Positions 1-5,948 of a stretch of 6,073 bases of DNA are shown here, one piece after another; within the stretch, counting starts at the first letter, position 1; every line of letters begins with the position of its first letter. This stretch comes from Deltaproteobacteria bacterium (GTDB lineage: Bacteria; Bdellovibrionota; UBA1018; UBA923), in the NCBI GenBank assembly GCA_016194725.1, contig JACQAW010000121.1, forward strand, positions 1 to 6,073. The letters run 5' to 3'. The position numbers were made by a program, and so were the translations under genes. Under the pieces are notes generated by a model. The model was not told the origin of the DNA. It made no database searches and saw only the letters and a list, made by a program, of their open reading frames with translations.

Positions 1-219
1 GTGTTTGCCCGCACGTTTCAGGGGTTCGACAACCCGCAAGAGCTGGGCGAAGCGATCCAGGGGCTGACCGCCTCCAAGGTCATGCTCTCAGCGCGCGACA
101 TGATTCTAAAATCGCGCAAGCTGGATTCCGTGATCCTGGGGCCCAAGGATTCGCTGTGCGAAAAGCTGCTGACGGGAATGGACGTGAAGGGCCTGGCGTT
201 GCCCACGGTGGCGCAATAA
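1..219 (+). CDS. 3' end of an unrecognised protein (5' truncated by window)
   Basis: The frame is open from the first base and ends at TAA 217-219, leaving 72 residues. Base 1 happens to read GTG, but there is no upstream sequence to judge a start, so this is most likely the C-terminus of a longer gene. The visible part is mixed hydrophobic and charged, without a membrane segment or signal peptide. It looks like a soluble alpha/beta tail, with LDSVILGPKDSLCEKLL reading like a strand followed by a helix. I do not recognise the family. Its stop lies 3 nt before the GTG of the next gene, which suggests co-transcription and perhaps translational coupling. Confidence 0.65.
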   Translation: MFARTFQGFDNPQELGEAIQGLTASKVMLSARDMILKSRKLDSVILGPKDSLCEKLLTGMDVKGLALPTVAQ

Positions 220-222
220 GCC

Positions 223-303
223 GTGCGCAACCAGTGCCGATTATTACTGCTCCCCTTCCTGATGACGGCCGCGCTGTGCGCGGATCGTGGCGCGGCTTGG
301 GCC
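223..303 (+). other. Sec signal peptide of the HEAT-repeat protein
   Basis: Residues 1-27 have a short basic N-region (Arg2, Arg6), a hydrophobic core LLLLPFLMTAAL and an AXA-type site A25-W26-A27 before Gly28. Cys19 is preceded by A-A-L, which does not fit a lipobox, so signal peptidase I cleavage is more likely than lipidation. Confidence 0.7.
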
Positions 304-1863
304 GGTCCTGCGGACGAGAAGGTCAACGTCTGCACCATTACAATCAACTCCGACGACGAAAAGAAGATGTTCAAGGCGCAACTGAACCCCAAGGAGTTCC
401 GTTTCATCGAGCTCACCTCGCTACCCGGCGGTGGCGACTCCGAGCTGGGTTGGTTTGATTTCGCATGCCGCAGCGGCATCAAGTGCGATTTGCTGCTGAT
501 CTCGGGGCATTTCGGCGGCAGCTTTTTTGGCAGCTCGCACCTGACGCTGGGGCTTGATGAAATCGAGCGCCACTCGTGCCGCCGGGACTGCCGCGGCATT
601 CTGGAAAACCCGCGCGAGGTTTTTCTTTTCGGCTGCAATACGCTGGCCACCAAAGATACGGACGGCCGCACGCCCGAGCAGTATTACGACGTGCTGCTCG
701 AAGAGAACATCGCGCCCGCCGATGCCGAGCGGGTCGTGGCCGAACGTTACGGGGCGCTGGGCCCCAGCAACCGCGACCGCATGCGCTATGCCTTTGATGG
801 AGTCCCCCACGTTTATGGCTATACGCGAGTCGGCCCCGTCGGAAAAAATGTCAGCCCCAGCCTGGGCGAGTATCTGCGCTCGAAAAAAGACTATGCGGAC
901 TATCTGGCCAAGGATGCCACGAGCCAGCTGGTCAGTGGCCTGACCCGCGTCAATCGTGAATATGAATACGCCCTGCGCCAGTTTCCGATTCTCGAGTGCT
1001 CGGGCATCAGCGCGGGTTCGCCCGATGCCGAGCTGAAAGAGAATATCTGCTTTCTCTACAACGAGGGCGCACCAGTGGTGGACCGCCTGACCAAGGTGCG
1101 CGAGCTGATGCTGAGCTCGAAATACCTCAACACCCTGCCGGCCATTCAGGCCTTCTTCAAGCTGCATCCACCGGCTGGTTACACCGCCGAGGAAAAATCG
1201 AAGTTCGCCGCGCTGGCGACCCTTGAAAAGCCACGCCAGCAGATGAGCGAGCTGCTCGACAAGATTCAGATGCCCGGACTCCGGCTCGACCTTGCCAAAT
1301 TCACGAGGGACATGGGCTGGGTTAGCGACGAAGCTTACGCCAAGCTCAGGCACGAGACGATCCTTGGCGCGCTTTCGCCACCGTTCACGCAGCTCAAAAA
1401 GCAGGCAGTCTGCAGCCTGCACGTTACCGCAAGCACCGTGGCCTACTCCGAGCTGCATGAGTCGAGTTTTTCCAGCAGCATCGGACTCGCCCAACTGGCG
1501 TGCCTTGCCCCTACCGATCCTAAAATCCAGGCCGAAGCCGCGCATGCTCTCTCAAACCGGGACCCGAAAGTGCGCGCGGCGGCAGCAACATTGCTTTGGA
1601 AAAGCAATGCCCCCTTGCCCACCCAACATGCCGAGCTGGCGGCCAGGCTGGATGACCCCGATAAAGATGTGCGCATAGCCGCCTGCTACGCGCTGGCGGG
1701 ACTGAAACCCAAAGACACCGGAATTCAGCTGGCCCTTGCACGCAAGCTGCGCGACCGCGACCCCTATATTCGCGAGATGGCCCAGTATGCGCTATCTGAA
1801 ATCAAACCCCAGAACGCCGAAGTACTGAGGGAAATACGCGCGGTGGTTCCTGATTTTCGCTAG
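223..1863 (+). CDS. Secreted HEAT-repeat protein with a possible caspase/CHAT-like His-Cys core
   Basis: This encodes 546 residues from GTG 223. That start is preferred over ATG 262 because residues 1-27 form a signal peptide: RNQCR, a hydrophobic stretch at 7-18, and an AWA cleavage site after Ala27. GGTGG at 207-211 is a weak ribosome-binding site. Residues about 30-225 form a predicted alpha/beta domain. A hydrophobic strand ends in SGHFGG (His96), and a second strand ends in FLFGCNT (Cys138). This order and spacing resemble the His and Cys of clan CD peptidases (caspase, metacaspase, CHAT), although His is followed by Phe-Gly-Gly rather than directly by Gly. Residues 230-400 are mostly helical and unassigned. 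Residues about 433-530 hold three HEAT-like units with the cores DPKVRAAAA, DKDVRIAACYAL and DPYIREMAQYAL. Seven Cys lie between residues 37 and 138 of the exported part (37, 82, 88, 119, 123, 138 included), so disulfides are possible. The CDS and HEAT calls are firm; protease activity is inference. Confidence 0.85.
   Translation: MRNQCRLLLLPFLMTAALCADRGAAWAGPADEKVNVCTITINSDDEKKMFKAQLNPKEFRFIELTSLPGGGDSELGWFDFACRSGIKCDLLLISGHFGGSFFGSSHLTLGLDEIERHSCRRDCRGILENPREVFLFGCNTLATKDTDGRTPEQYYDVLLEENIAPADAERVVAERYGALGPSNRDRMRYAFDGVPHVYGYTRVGPVGKNVSPSLGEYLRSKKDYADYLAKDATSQLVSGLTRVNREYEYALRQFPILECSGISAGSPDAELKENICFLYNEGAPVVDRLTKVRELMLSSKYLNTLPAIQAFFKLHPPAGYTAEEKSKFAALATLEKPRQQMSELLDKIQMPGLRLDLAKFTRDMGWVSDEAYAKLRHETILGALSPPFTQLKKQAVCSLHVTASTVAYSELHESSFSSSIGLAQLACLAPTDPKIQAEAAHALSNRDPKVRAAAATLLWKSNAPLPTQHAELAARLDDPDKDVRIAACYALAGLKPKDTGIQLALARKLRDRDPYIREMAQYALSEIKPQNAEVLREIRAVVPDFR
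1519..1812 (+). repeat. Three HEAT-like helical repeats (protein level)
   Basis: Residues about 433-530 of the secreted protein contain three units of roughly 30-37 residues. Each has the D-P/K-x-V/I-R turn followed by an Ala/Leu-rich helix, at residues 447-457, 481-491 and 513-524. This is the PBS-lyase/HEAT_2 pattern, which normally builds a protein-binding solenoid. Repeat boundaries are approximate. Confidence 0.75.
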
Positions 1864-3575
1864 TACATCGAGTCGATCATGCCCTGGTAGTTCTTCTCGA
1901 TAACCGCGCGCTTAAGCTTCAGCGTGGGCGTCATCTCGCCTTTATCGACCGAAAAATCTTCGGGCAGAATGCGGAACTGCTTGATCTGCTCGTACCCCGC
2001 GAGGCTGCGATTCACTGAATCAATGTGGGCTTTGACCTGCTCGGCAATCGCCGGGGTTTCTTTTTCGTTCAGAGTCACGAGCGCCGACAGGTATTTTCGT
2101 CCATCGCCCACCATGCAAGCCTGGCTGATCGCGGGCAGCTCTTTGATGCGTTCTTCGATGGGCACGGGTGCCGTCATCTTGCCGCCCGATGTTTTCATGA
2201 TCTCTTTTTTGCGGCCACGAATGCGCAGCAAGCCGGTGGCCGTAAGCTCACCCAGGTCGCCAGTGTACAGCCAGCCATCCTTGAGCGTCTCGGCGGTGGC
2301 CGCGTCGTTTTCGTAGTAGCCCAAAAACACGTGCCGGCCTCGGGTGAGCATCTCGCCATCATCGCCCAGCTTGAATTCCATTTCCTTGGGCGGACGCCCC
2401 ACCGTGCCCGCGCAGTCCACGCCGGGCTCGGTCATGCAAATCACGCCGGTCGATTCGGTCTGGCCGTAATCTTCGAGCACCTCGATGCCCAGCTTGCGAA
2501 ACCATTTCGAAACCGGAGCCGCAAGTGCCGCGGCACCCGATGCCGCGCGCTCAATTTTACCCAAGCCCAGGGCATGGCGCACCTTGCTCAGCACCAGGCC
2601 GTCGGCCAGCTTGAGCTGCGCGATATCGGCCAGCCCGGGGTTGCGCCCCGAAAAACGCTTTTCGGCCACGCGCGCGCCTACGTCAAAGGACCAATGGGCC
2701 AGATGCTTTTTAACGCCCTTGCCGCTGGCCACTTTTTTCTCGACGCCTTCCATCATCTTTTCCCACAGCCGCGGCACGCTCAATAGCACCGTGGGCTGCA
2801 CCTCCACAATTTCAGATGACACATTGTCGAAAGTGGACGCATGATAGACGGCATAGCGCGACGAAATTCCCACGCCGATGTTTTGCATCTTTTCGGCCAC
2901 GTGGCAAAGCGGCAGAAACGAAAACGTGCTGCGGCCACCGCCGCGCTTGAGCCCCCACGCACGCGCGACGACATCGGACGTAAAAGCCAGGTTGTCGTGA
3001 GTCAGTACCGCGCCCTTGGGGTTGCCCGTGGTGCCCGAGGTATAAATCAAAAAAGCCCCGGCGTTCCGATTCACGCGCGCCAGGTAATCGATGAACTTCC
3101 TGCCCTGCGCCAGCGCCTTGCCCTCTTTTAGCGCGGCCTCATACGACACAGCCTTGCTCGAGACGCTCGTGTCGCCGTCAAAAACCACCACCAGCTCGAT
3201 GCTCGCGGGCAGCTTGCCCCCCACTTTCTTATAGTAAGCGGCATTCTGCACCGAAAGCACCTTGGCGCGGGTGTGTTCGAAAATGTACGCGATATCCTTG
3301 GCGGACGAGTTCGGGTACATGCCCGCCGACTTGGCGCCCAGCAGCAGCGGCGCCAGGTCCATGTGCACCCACTGCGGGCAGTTGTACGAAAGAATGGCGC
3401 CGATGTCGCCGGGCGTGAAACCGCGCGCCTCGAGAAAAAGTGCCAGGTAGAATACCCGGTCGCGGTACTCCCGCGCGGTTATCGTCTGCCAGGCATTTCC
3501 GGCCTTGTAACATTGCGCGGGCGTTTCGGGCTGTGAGTCGGCCCAGCTTGAGAGTCGATGGAGTACGGTTGGCAT
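1860..3575 (-). CDS. Long-chain acyl-CoA synthetase (AMP-forming, FAA1/FadD15 type)
   Basis: This 571-residue enzyme should activate fatty acids with ATP and CoA through an acyl-AMP intermediate, feeding beta-oxidation or lipid synthesis in the cytoplasm or at the inner membrane face. Adenylate-forming motifs appear in the expected order: P-loop IYTSGTTGNPKG at 177-188, LPLCHVAEKM at 221-230, YGQTES at 370-375, YTGDLG at 437-442, and RIRGRKKEIMKTSGGK at 451-466. The C-terminal TLKLKR (551-556) carries the likely catalytic lysine. The HVAEKM and KTSGGK signatures and the length favour the long-chain FAA1 group (COG1022) over acetyl-CoA synthetase. GGKMTAP has Met where the group usually has Asn-Val. 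Start ATG 3575 gives the normal N-terminus for the family but has no strong Shine-Dalgarno sequence. Its stop overlaps that of the convergent gene. The exact chain-length preference cannot be read from sequence. Confidence 0.95.
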   Translation of the reverse strand: MPTVLHRLSSWADSQPETPAQCYKAGNAWQTITAREYRDRVFYLALFLEARGFTPGDIGAILSYNCPQWVHMDLAPLLLGAKSAGMYPNSSAKDIAYIFEHTRAKVLSVQNAAYYKKVGGKLPASIELVVVFDGDTSVSSKAVSYEAALKEGKALAQGRKFIDYLARVNRNAGAFLIYTSGTTGNPKGAVLTHDNLAFTSDVVARAWGLKRGGGRSTFSFLPLCHVAEKMQNIGVGISSRYAVYHASTFDNVSSEIVEVQPTVLLSVPRLWEKMMEGVEKKVASGKGVKKHLAHWSFDVGARVAEKRFSGRNPGLADIAQLKLADGLVLSKVRHALGLGKIERAASGAAALAAPVSKWFRKLGIEVLEDYGQTESTGVICMTEPGVDCAGTVGRPPKEMEFKLGDDGEMLTRGRHVFLGYYENDAATAETLKDGWLYTGDLGELTATGLLRIRGRKKEIMKTSGGKMTAPVPIEERIKELPAISQACMVGDGRKYLSALVTLNEKETPAIAEQVKAHIDSVNRSLAGYEQIKQFRILPEDFSVDKGEMTPTLKLKRAVIEKNYQGMIDSMY

Positions 3576-3662
3576 GCCACAAGCCTAGTACGAGGGGGGC
3601 AACTTCTCAAGTAAGGTCTTGAGTTCGTTACTGCCACATACATGTTAGGCTTTTAGCCAGCC
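3576..3662. promoter_or_regulatory. Divergent intergenic region with inverted repeat and possible promoter
   Basis: These 87 bases separate the start codons of the acyl-CoA synthetase (-) and the exported barrel-like protein (+), so at least the rightward gene needs a promoter here. A 6-bp inverted repeat, CTCAAG (3606-3611) and CTTGAG (3618-3623), has a 6-nt spacer. A possible rightward -35 TTGAGT (3619-3624) overlaps its right arm, with a poor -10 TGTTAG at 3643-3648 (18-nt spacing). A small hairpin GGCT-TTT-AGCC (3648-3658) lies just before ATG 3663, where no Shine-Dalgarno sequence is visible. I found no convincing leftward promoter. Confidence 0.3.
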
Positions 3663-4580
3663 ATGCTGAGACCACTAATTCTCACGCTCTTAATGTTGGT
3701 TCTTTGCCGCGACGTATTCGCAGGCGACATCTGCAACTACTATCGCAGCCACTCGCCTGAAATCTACAAGGCCATCTGTGGCGGCCGCAACCAGCGGACA
3801 TCGCCAGCCGGCACCCATTCCGCGTTTTCAGACTCCTTTAATCTGAACGCGGCCGCGCTGCCCACCCAGCCCTCGAGCTACGGCCTGGAAGTGATCGGAA
3901 GCTACCTGCGAAGCGACCTGGCGGCTTGGAACCCCACCTTCGCTCTCATCAAGGGATTCCACAAGATCGGCACCGGCATATCGACGAGCGGGAACAACAC
4001 GTTTTACGGCAACGACGTTCCACAGCGCCTTTTCGGGCCGGCGCAGCTCACCACCTTCAAGCCCATCGAGCCGGCAACGGGGCATCTGAGCAACCTGAAT
4101 GTCGGTACCTCCTTGAGCCTGCTCGACTCTCCACGGAGGCTCTCGATGCGGCTGGGGGTCTCTGCGCGCTATAACAACACGACAAATACCGTTGGTGGCG
4201 GCCCGGCAGTCCTAATGGGCACCGAGCACTTCACCCTGGGAGTGGGCGTGACCCGGGAAAGGGTTTCGAATCTGGTCGCCTCGATGTATTTCGGGTCGGC
4301 GCAGGTGAGCGCCAGATTTTTGTTTTTCGAGCTGGAATACCTCCTGTTGAAACAATCGGGTGATCTGGGCCTCGATGCCATTCACATCGTGACGTGCACG
4401 GCGATGCTGGGCCGTTTCACCGCGACCGCGGCTATGCGCAGGCTGAACTATCTGCGCGAGGGCACGGTTCAGCAGCCGCACCTTGCGCTCCAGGTGCTTC
4501 TATCCAAAGGCATTTCATTGGCCTATCTGTACAACTATATTCCGGGCGCAAGCTCAGTGGCGCTACAGTATTTCCTATGA
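3663..4580 (+). CDS. Exported beta-rich protein, probable outer-membrane beta-barrel
   Basis: This encodes 305 residues with a clear signal peptide: basic Arg3, a hydrophobic stretch at 5-14, and cleavage after VFA (Ala20). The mature N-terminus has a Cys pair (Cys24, Cys39) flanking NYYRSHSPEIYKAI, able to form a small disulfide loop. From about residue 73 onward, alternating polar and hydrophobic strands recur with Gly/Asn/Ser-rich turns (for example 160-170, 188-198, 203-221, 273-291). The chain ends in VALQYFL, close to the aromatic-ended last strand of outer-membrane proteins. There is no long helix or cytoplasmic domain. These traits suggest a barrel or porin-like envelope protein. I do not recognise the family and cannot assign a substrate. 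The stop TGA overlaps the ATG of a 15-codon mini-ORF leading to the PilZ gene, so the two are probably one operon. Confidence 0.8.
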   Translation: MLRPLILTLLMLVLCRDVFAGDICNYYRSHSPEIYKAICGGRNQRTSPAGTHSAFSDSFNLNAAALPTQPSSYGLEVIGSYLRSDLAAWNPTFALIKGFHKIGTGISTSGNNTFYGNDVPQRLFGPAQLTTFKPIEPATGHLSNLNVGTSLSLLDSPRRLSMRLGVSARYNNTTNTVGGGPAVLMGTEHFTLGVGVTRERVSNLVASMYFGSAQVSARFLFFELEYLLLKQSGDLGLDAIHIVTCTAMLGRFTATAAMRRLNYLREGTVQQPHLALQVLLSKGISLAYLYNYIPGASSVALQYFL

Positions 4581-4624
4581 GCAGCCGATCAGCCCTTATA
4601 TGCACTACGGACTGGGTTGGATGA
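4577..4624 (+). CDS. Possible 15-residue coupling mini-ORF between barrel gene and PilZ gene
   Basis: ATG 4577 overlaps the TGA of the upstream gene (ATGA 4577-4580). The frame runs 15 codons, MSSRSALICTTDWVG, to TGA 4622-4624, which overlaps ATG 4621 of the PilZ gene (ATGA 4621-4624). Two back-to-back ATGA junctions would let a terminating ribosome restart twice and so reach the PilZ start, which lacks a good Shine-Dalgarno sequence. The peptide itself resembles nothing I know. The arrangement could be chance in a 40-nt gap. Confidence 0.3.
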   Translation: MSSRSALICTTDWVG

Positions 4625-5016
4625 GGCAGAAAAGAGCGGTTGAACGGCGGGCAAGAGCGAGGAAAAATCTTCCGCACCAGCGCCTGCAACGCACCAGTGC
4701 GCAGATTCAGATTCGCGAGACCGGCGACGTCATCGCCGGCCGCGTTTTCCTGAGCGACATCACCCCCGACGGCGTAGGCGTTTTTCTCGCCGCCCCCCTG
4801 CAAAAGGGCGAGGAAGTTTTTCTGGTGCTCGAGCATCCCAAGCACCTTTTTCTCAGAGCCGAGGTGGTCTGGTGCAATCTTTATCGCCGCGACACGCGCA
4901 TCATCAGCGCCGAGAACTTTCAGTACCGCGCGGGCATCAAATTCCAGTTCGACACCGAAAGCGACCAGCTTTTGGTCAACCGGTATTTCGAAGAGATCAT
5001 CCTGACCACCAAGTAA
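4621..5016 (+). CDS. PilZ domain protein (putative c-di-GMP effector)
   Basis: From ATG 4621 this is 131 residues. The frame is open further upstream to ATG 4483, but that would overlap about 100 nt of the barrel gene and add sequence unlike PilZ. ATG 4621 gives the compact family length and sits on an ATGA junction; ATG 4600 is the alternative. A very basic N-terminus (MRQKRAVERRARARK) leads into a single PilZ barrel. HQRLQRTSAQIQI at 19-31 corresponds to the arginine motif, but here as RxxR rather than the usual RxxxR. DITPDG at 46-51 matches the D/N-x-S/T-x-x-G motif. The domain closes with VVWCNLYRR (82-90) and YRAGIKF (102-108), both typical. PilZ proteins bind c-di-GMP and control motility, secretion or polysaccharide; the degenerate arginine motif makes binding here uncertain. 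It is probably co-transcribed with the upstream exported protein. Confidence 0.85.
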   Translation: MRQKRAVERRARARKNLPHQRLQRTSAQIQIRETGDVIAGRVFLSDITPDGVGVFLAAPLQKGEEVFLVLEHPKHLFLRAEVVWCNLYRRDTRIISAENFQYRAGIKFQFDTESDQLLVNRYFEEIILTTK

Positions 5017-5047
5017 GGACAGCATAACTTTTGCACAACACGAGGGC

Positions 5048-5380
5048 GTGGGTGAATTAGTCCGCCTTGCTCTATTCCTGCTTCTGGTTGGCTGCGCAAC
5101 GGCGGCGCTGGCCCGCAGCTACGAGCAGCGCGCTAAAAACCACGGAACGGATGAGCCGGCGCCCAAAATCGCGCCCCCGGTGGACTGCTTCAACCAAACC
5201 AAGATGCGCACCTACCTGAACGACGAACAGGCCACGCGCCTTTGCCGCTGCCAGCACTCCGCGCGCAACGTGGATTGTTTTCTGGATGCCAAACGCACCA
5301 CGTTCTTAAATGATGAGCAGGCCGTTCGCCTGTGCGCCGGCGTGCCCCATTATTATTACGACCTGAACTGTCTGGACTAG
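5048..5380 (+). CDS. Small exported protein with tandem 30-residue Cys repeats, possible lipoprotein
   Basis: This encodes 110 residues from GTG 5048, the only usable start codon that keeps the signal sequence. GAGGG lies almost against it, so ribosome binding looks poor. A hydrophobic stretch at residues 7-15 ends in LVGC (Cys16), which fits a lipobox; cleavage after ALA at Ala22 by signal peptidase I is the alternative. After a Pro-rich linker (36-45) come two tandem units, residues 47-76 and 77-107. They share CF, then T-Y/F-LNDEQA-T/V-RLC, and a third unit seems to begin at Cys108 (CLD) before the stop. Cysteines 47, 66, 68, 77, 96 and 108 suggest disulfide-stabilised repeats in the periplasm or at the cell surface. 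I do not know a function. It follows the PilZ gene after 31 nt on the same strand and may belong to that operon. Confidence 0.75.
   Translation: MGELVRLALFLLLVGCATAALARSYEQRAKNHGTDEPAPKIAPPVDCFNQTKMRTYLNDEQATRLCRCQHSARNVDCFLDAKRTTFLNDEQAVRLCAGVPHYYYDLNCLD
5186..5368 (+). repeat. Two tandem 30-31-residue Cys repeats (protein level)
   Basis: Unit 1 (5186-5275) and unit 2 (5276-5368) both read CF...T(Y/F)LNDEQA(T/V)RLC. In LNDEQA the first four codons all differ synonymously between the copies (ctg/tta, aac/aat, gac/gat, gaa/gag). The duplication is therefore old and the protein sequence has been conserved. Confidence 0.75.
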
Positions 5381-5393
5381 CCAACTGCCCGAC

Positions 5394-5804
5394 CTAAGCC
5401 ACGCGCAGCTTGCGCGCGCCCTGCAGCATCTGGCCCAGCACGCGCAGCGCATCGGTGTCGGTAAAAATGCCGATAACCTCGCCCGCGCCATCCTGAATCA
5501 GCACGCTGCCGTAACGATGTTCGGACATTTCGAGCGCTACCGGGCCCAGCTCGGCATCTGGCGCGACCAGATAAGGGTCGGGGGTCATGACCTCCTCGGC
5601 CGTCAGCTCGCCAGGCCCACGATAAGAGCGCGCCGCTTTCACGTCGCGGTCGCTGATGATGCCCACAAGCTTCCCCGCTTTCTTTACGGGCAGGTGGCGA
5701 ACGTCGTACTTCAACATCATCTCGCCCACCTTCTTGATGGGAATGTCGGCGCCAATGGTGTGCGGCATCGCAGTCATACAGTCTCTTATCCGCAGCGCGG
5801 TCAT
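5394..5804 (-). CDS. Tandem CBS-domain protein
   Basis: This encodes 136 residues from ATG 5804. The frame is open back to ATG 5903, but ATG 5804 has a good Shine-Dalgarno sequence (AGAGGG at 5817-5812, 7-nt spacing) and starts just ahead of the first domain, as in other stand-alone CBS proteins. CBS1 spans about residues 8-58, with MTAMPHTIGAD, RHLPV and GIISDRD (48-54). CBS2 spans about 70-123, with EVMTPDPYLVAPDA and GIFTDTD (112-118). The pair should fold as one Bateman module, which in this family binds adenine nucleotides such as AMP, ATP or S-adenosylmethionine and senses energy state. No catalytic domain is attached, so it is probably a regulatory partner of an unidentified protein. 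It ends 13 nt from the convergent Cys-repeat gene and no terminator hairpin is visible between them. Confidence 0.93.
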   Translation of the reverse strand: MTALRIRDCMTAMPHTIGADIPIKKVGEMMLKYDVRHLPVKKAGKLVGIISDRDVKAARSYRGPGELTAEEVMTPDPYLVAPDAELGPVALEMSEHRYGSVLIQDGAGEVIGIFTDTDALRVLGQMLQGARKLRVA

Positions 5805-5948
5805 AGGAGGTCCCTCTGGGACTAGCCATTGCAATGCACGTTCCACGCGCAACGCATTTTCCCCGCGCGCGACGGCCCTGGGCAAATAAATCCTGTCTCG
5901 CACACTGCGTTAATTGCCGTCCGGCAGCTCTTGACCTAGACTGAAGAA
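5805..5948. promoter_or_regulatory. Divergent intergenic region with back-to-back promoter candidates
   Basis: This region lies between the CBS gene (-) and the truncated exported-protein gene (+). Leftward: -35 TTAACG at 5913-5908, 17-nt spacer, -10 TTTATT at 5890-5885, leaving a leader of about 75 nt. Rightward: -35 TTGCCG at 5914-5919, 17-nt spacer, -10 TAGACT at 5937-5942, which would start transcription at or next to ATG 5949. The two -35 boxes touch. A palindrome TGCCG-TC-CGGCA (5915-5926) covers the rightward -35. Each hexamer matches the sigma70 consensus at four of six bases, so this is suggestive only. Confidence 0.35.

Noticed and set aside
18..671. 217-codon minus-strand frame spanning the first two genes
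   Set aside because: It crosses a gene boundary antisense and is Ser/Arg-rich without domain signals.
421..1545. 374-codon open frame on the minus strand inside the HEAT gene
   Set aside because: It is fully antisense to a gene with a signal peptide and HEAT repeats, and its translation is Arg/Ala/Gln-rich with no domain. This is a typical GC-rich shadow.
2025..2786. 253-codon open frame on the plus strand inside the acyl-CoA synthetase gene
   Set aside because: It is antisense to an enzyme with all its motifs intact, and its His/Arg/Gln-rich translation matches no family.
4483..4620. Upstream extension of the PilZ reading frame to ATG 4483
   Set aside because: It overlaps about 100 nt of the barrel gene in another frame, and the added residues do not resemble PilZ proteins.
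5381..5393. Possible bidirectional terminator between the Cys-repeat and CBS genes
   Set aside because: The gap is only 13 nt and contains no hairpin or T-run.
5805..5810. AGGAGG on the plus strand, a perfect Shine-Dalgarno sequence
   Set aside because: No plus-strand start codon with a useful frame follows at 5-12 nt. It lies in the leader of the minus-strand CBS gene, so it is likely coincidental.
5805..5903. N-terminal extension of the CBS protein to ATG 5903
   Set aside because: ATG 5804 has a Shine-Dalgarno at the right distance and begins next to CBS1; the extension also runs through the likely promoter's -10 region.
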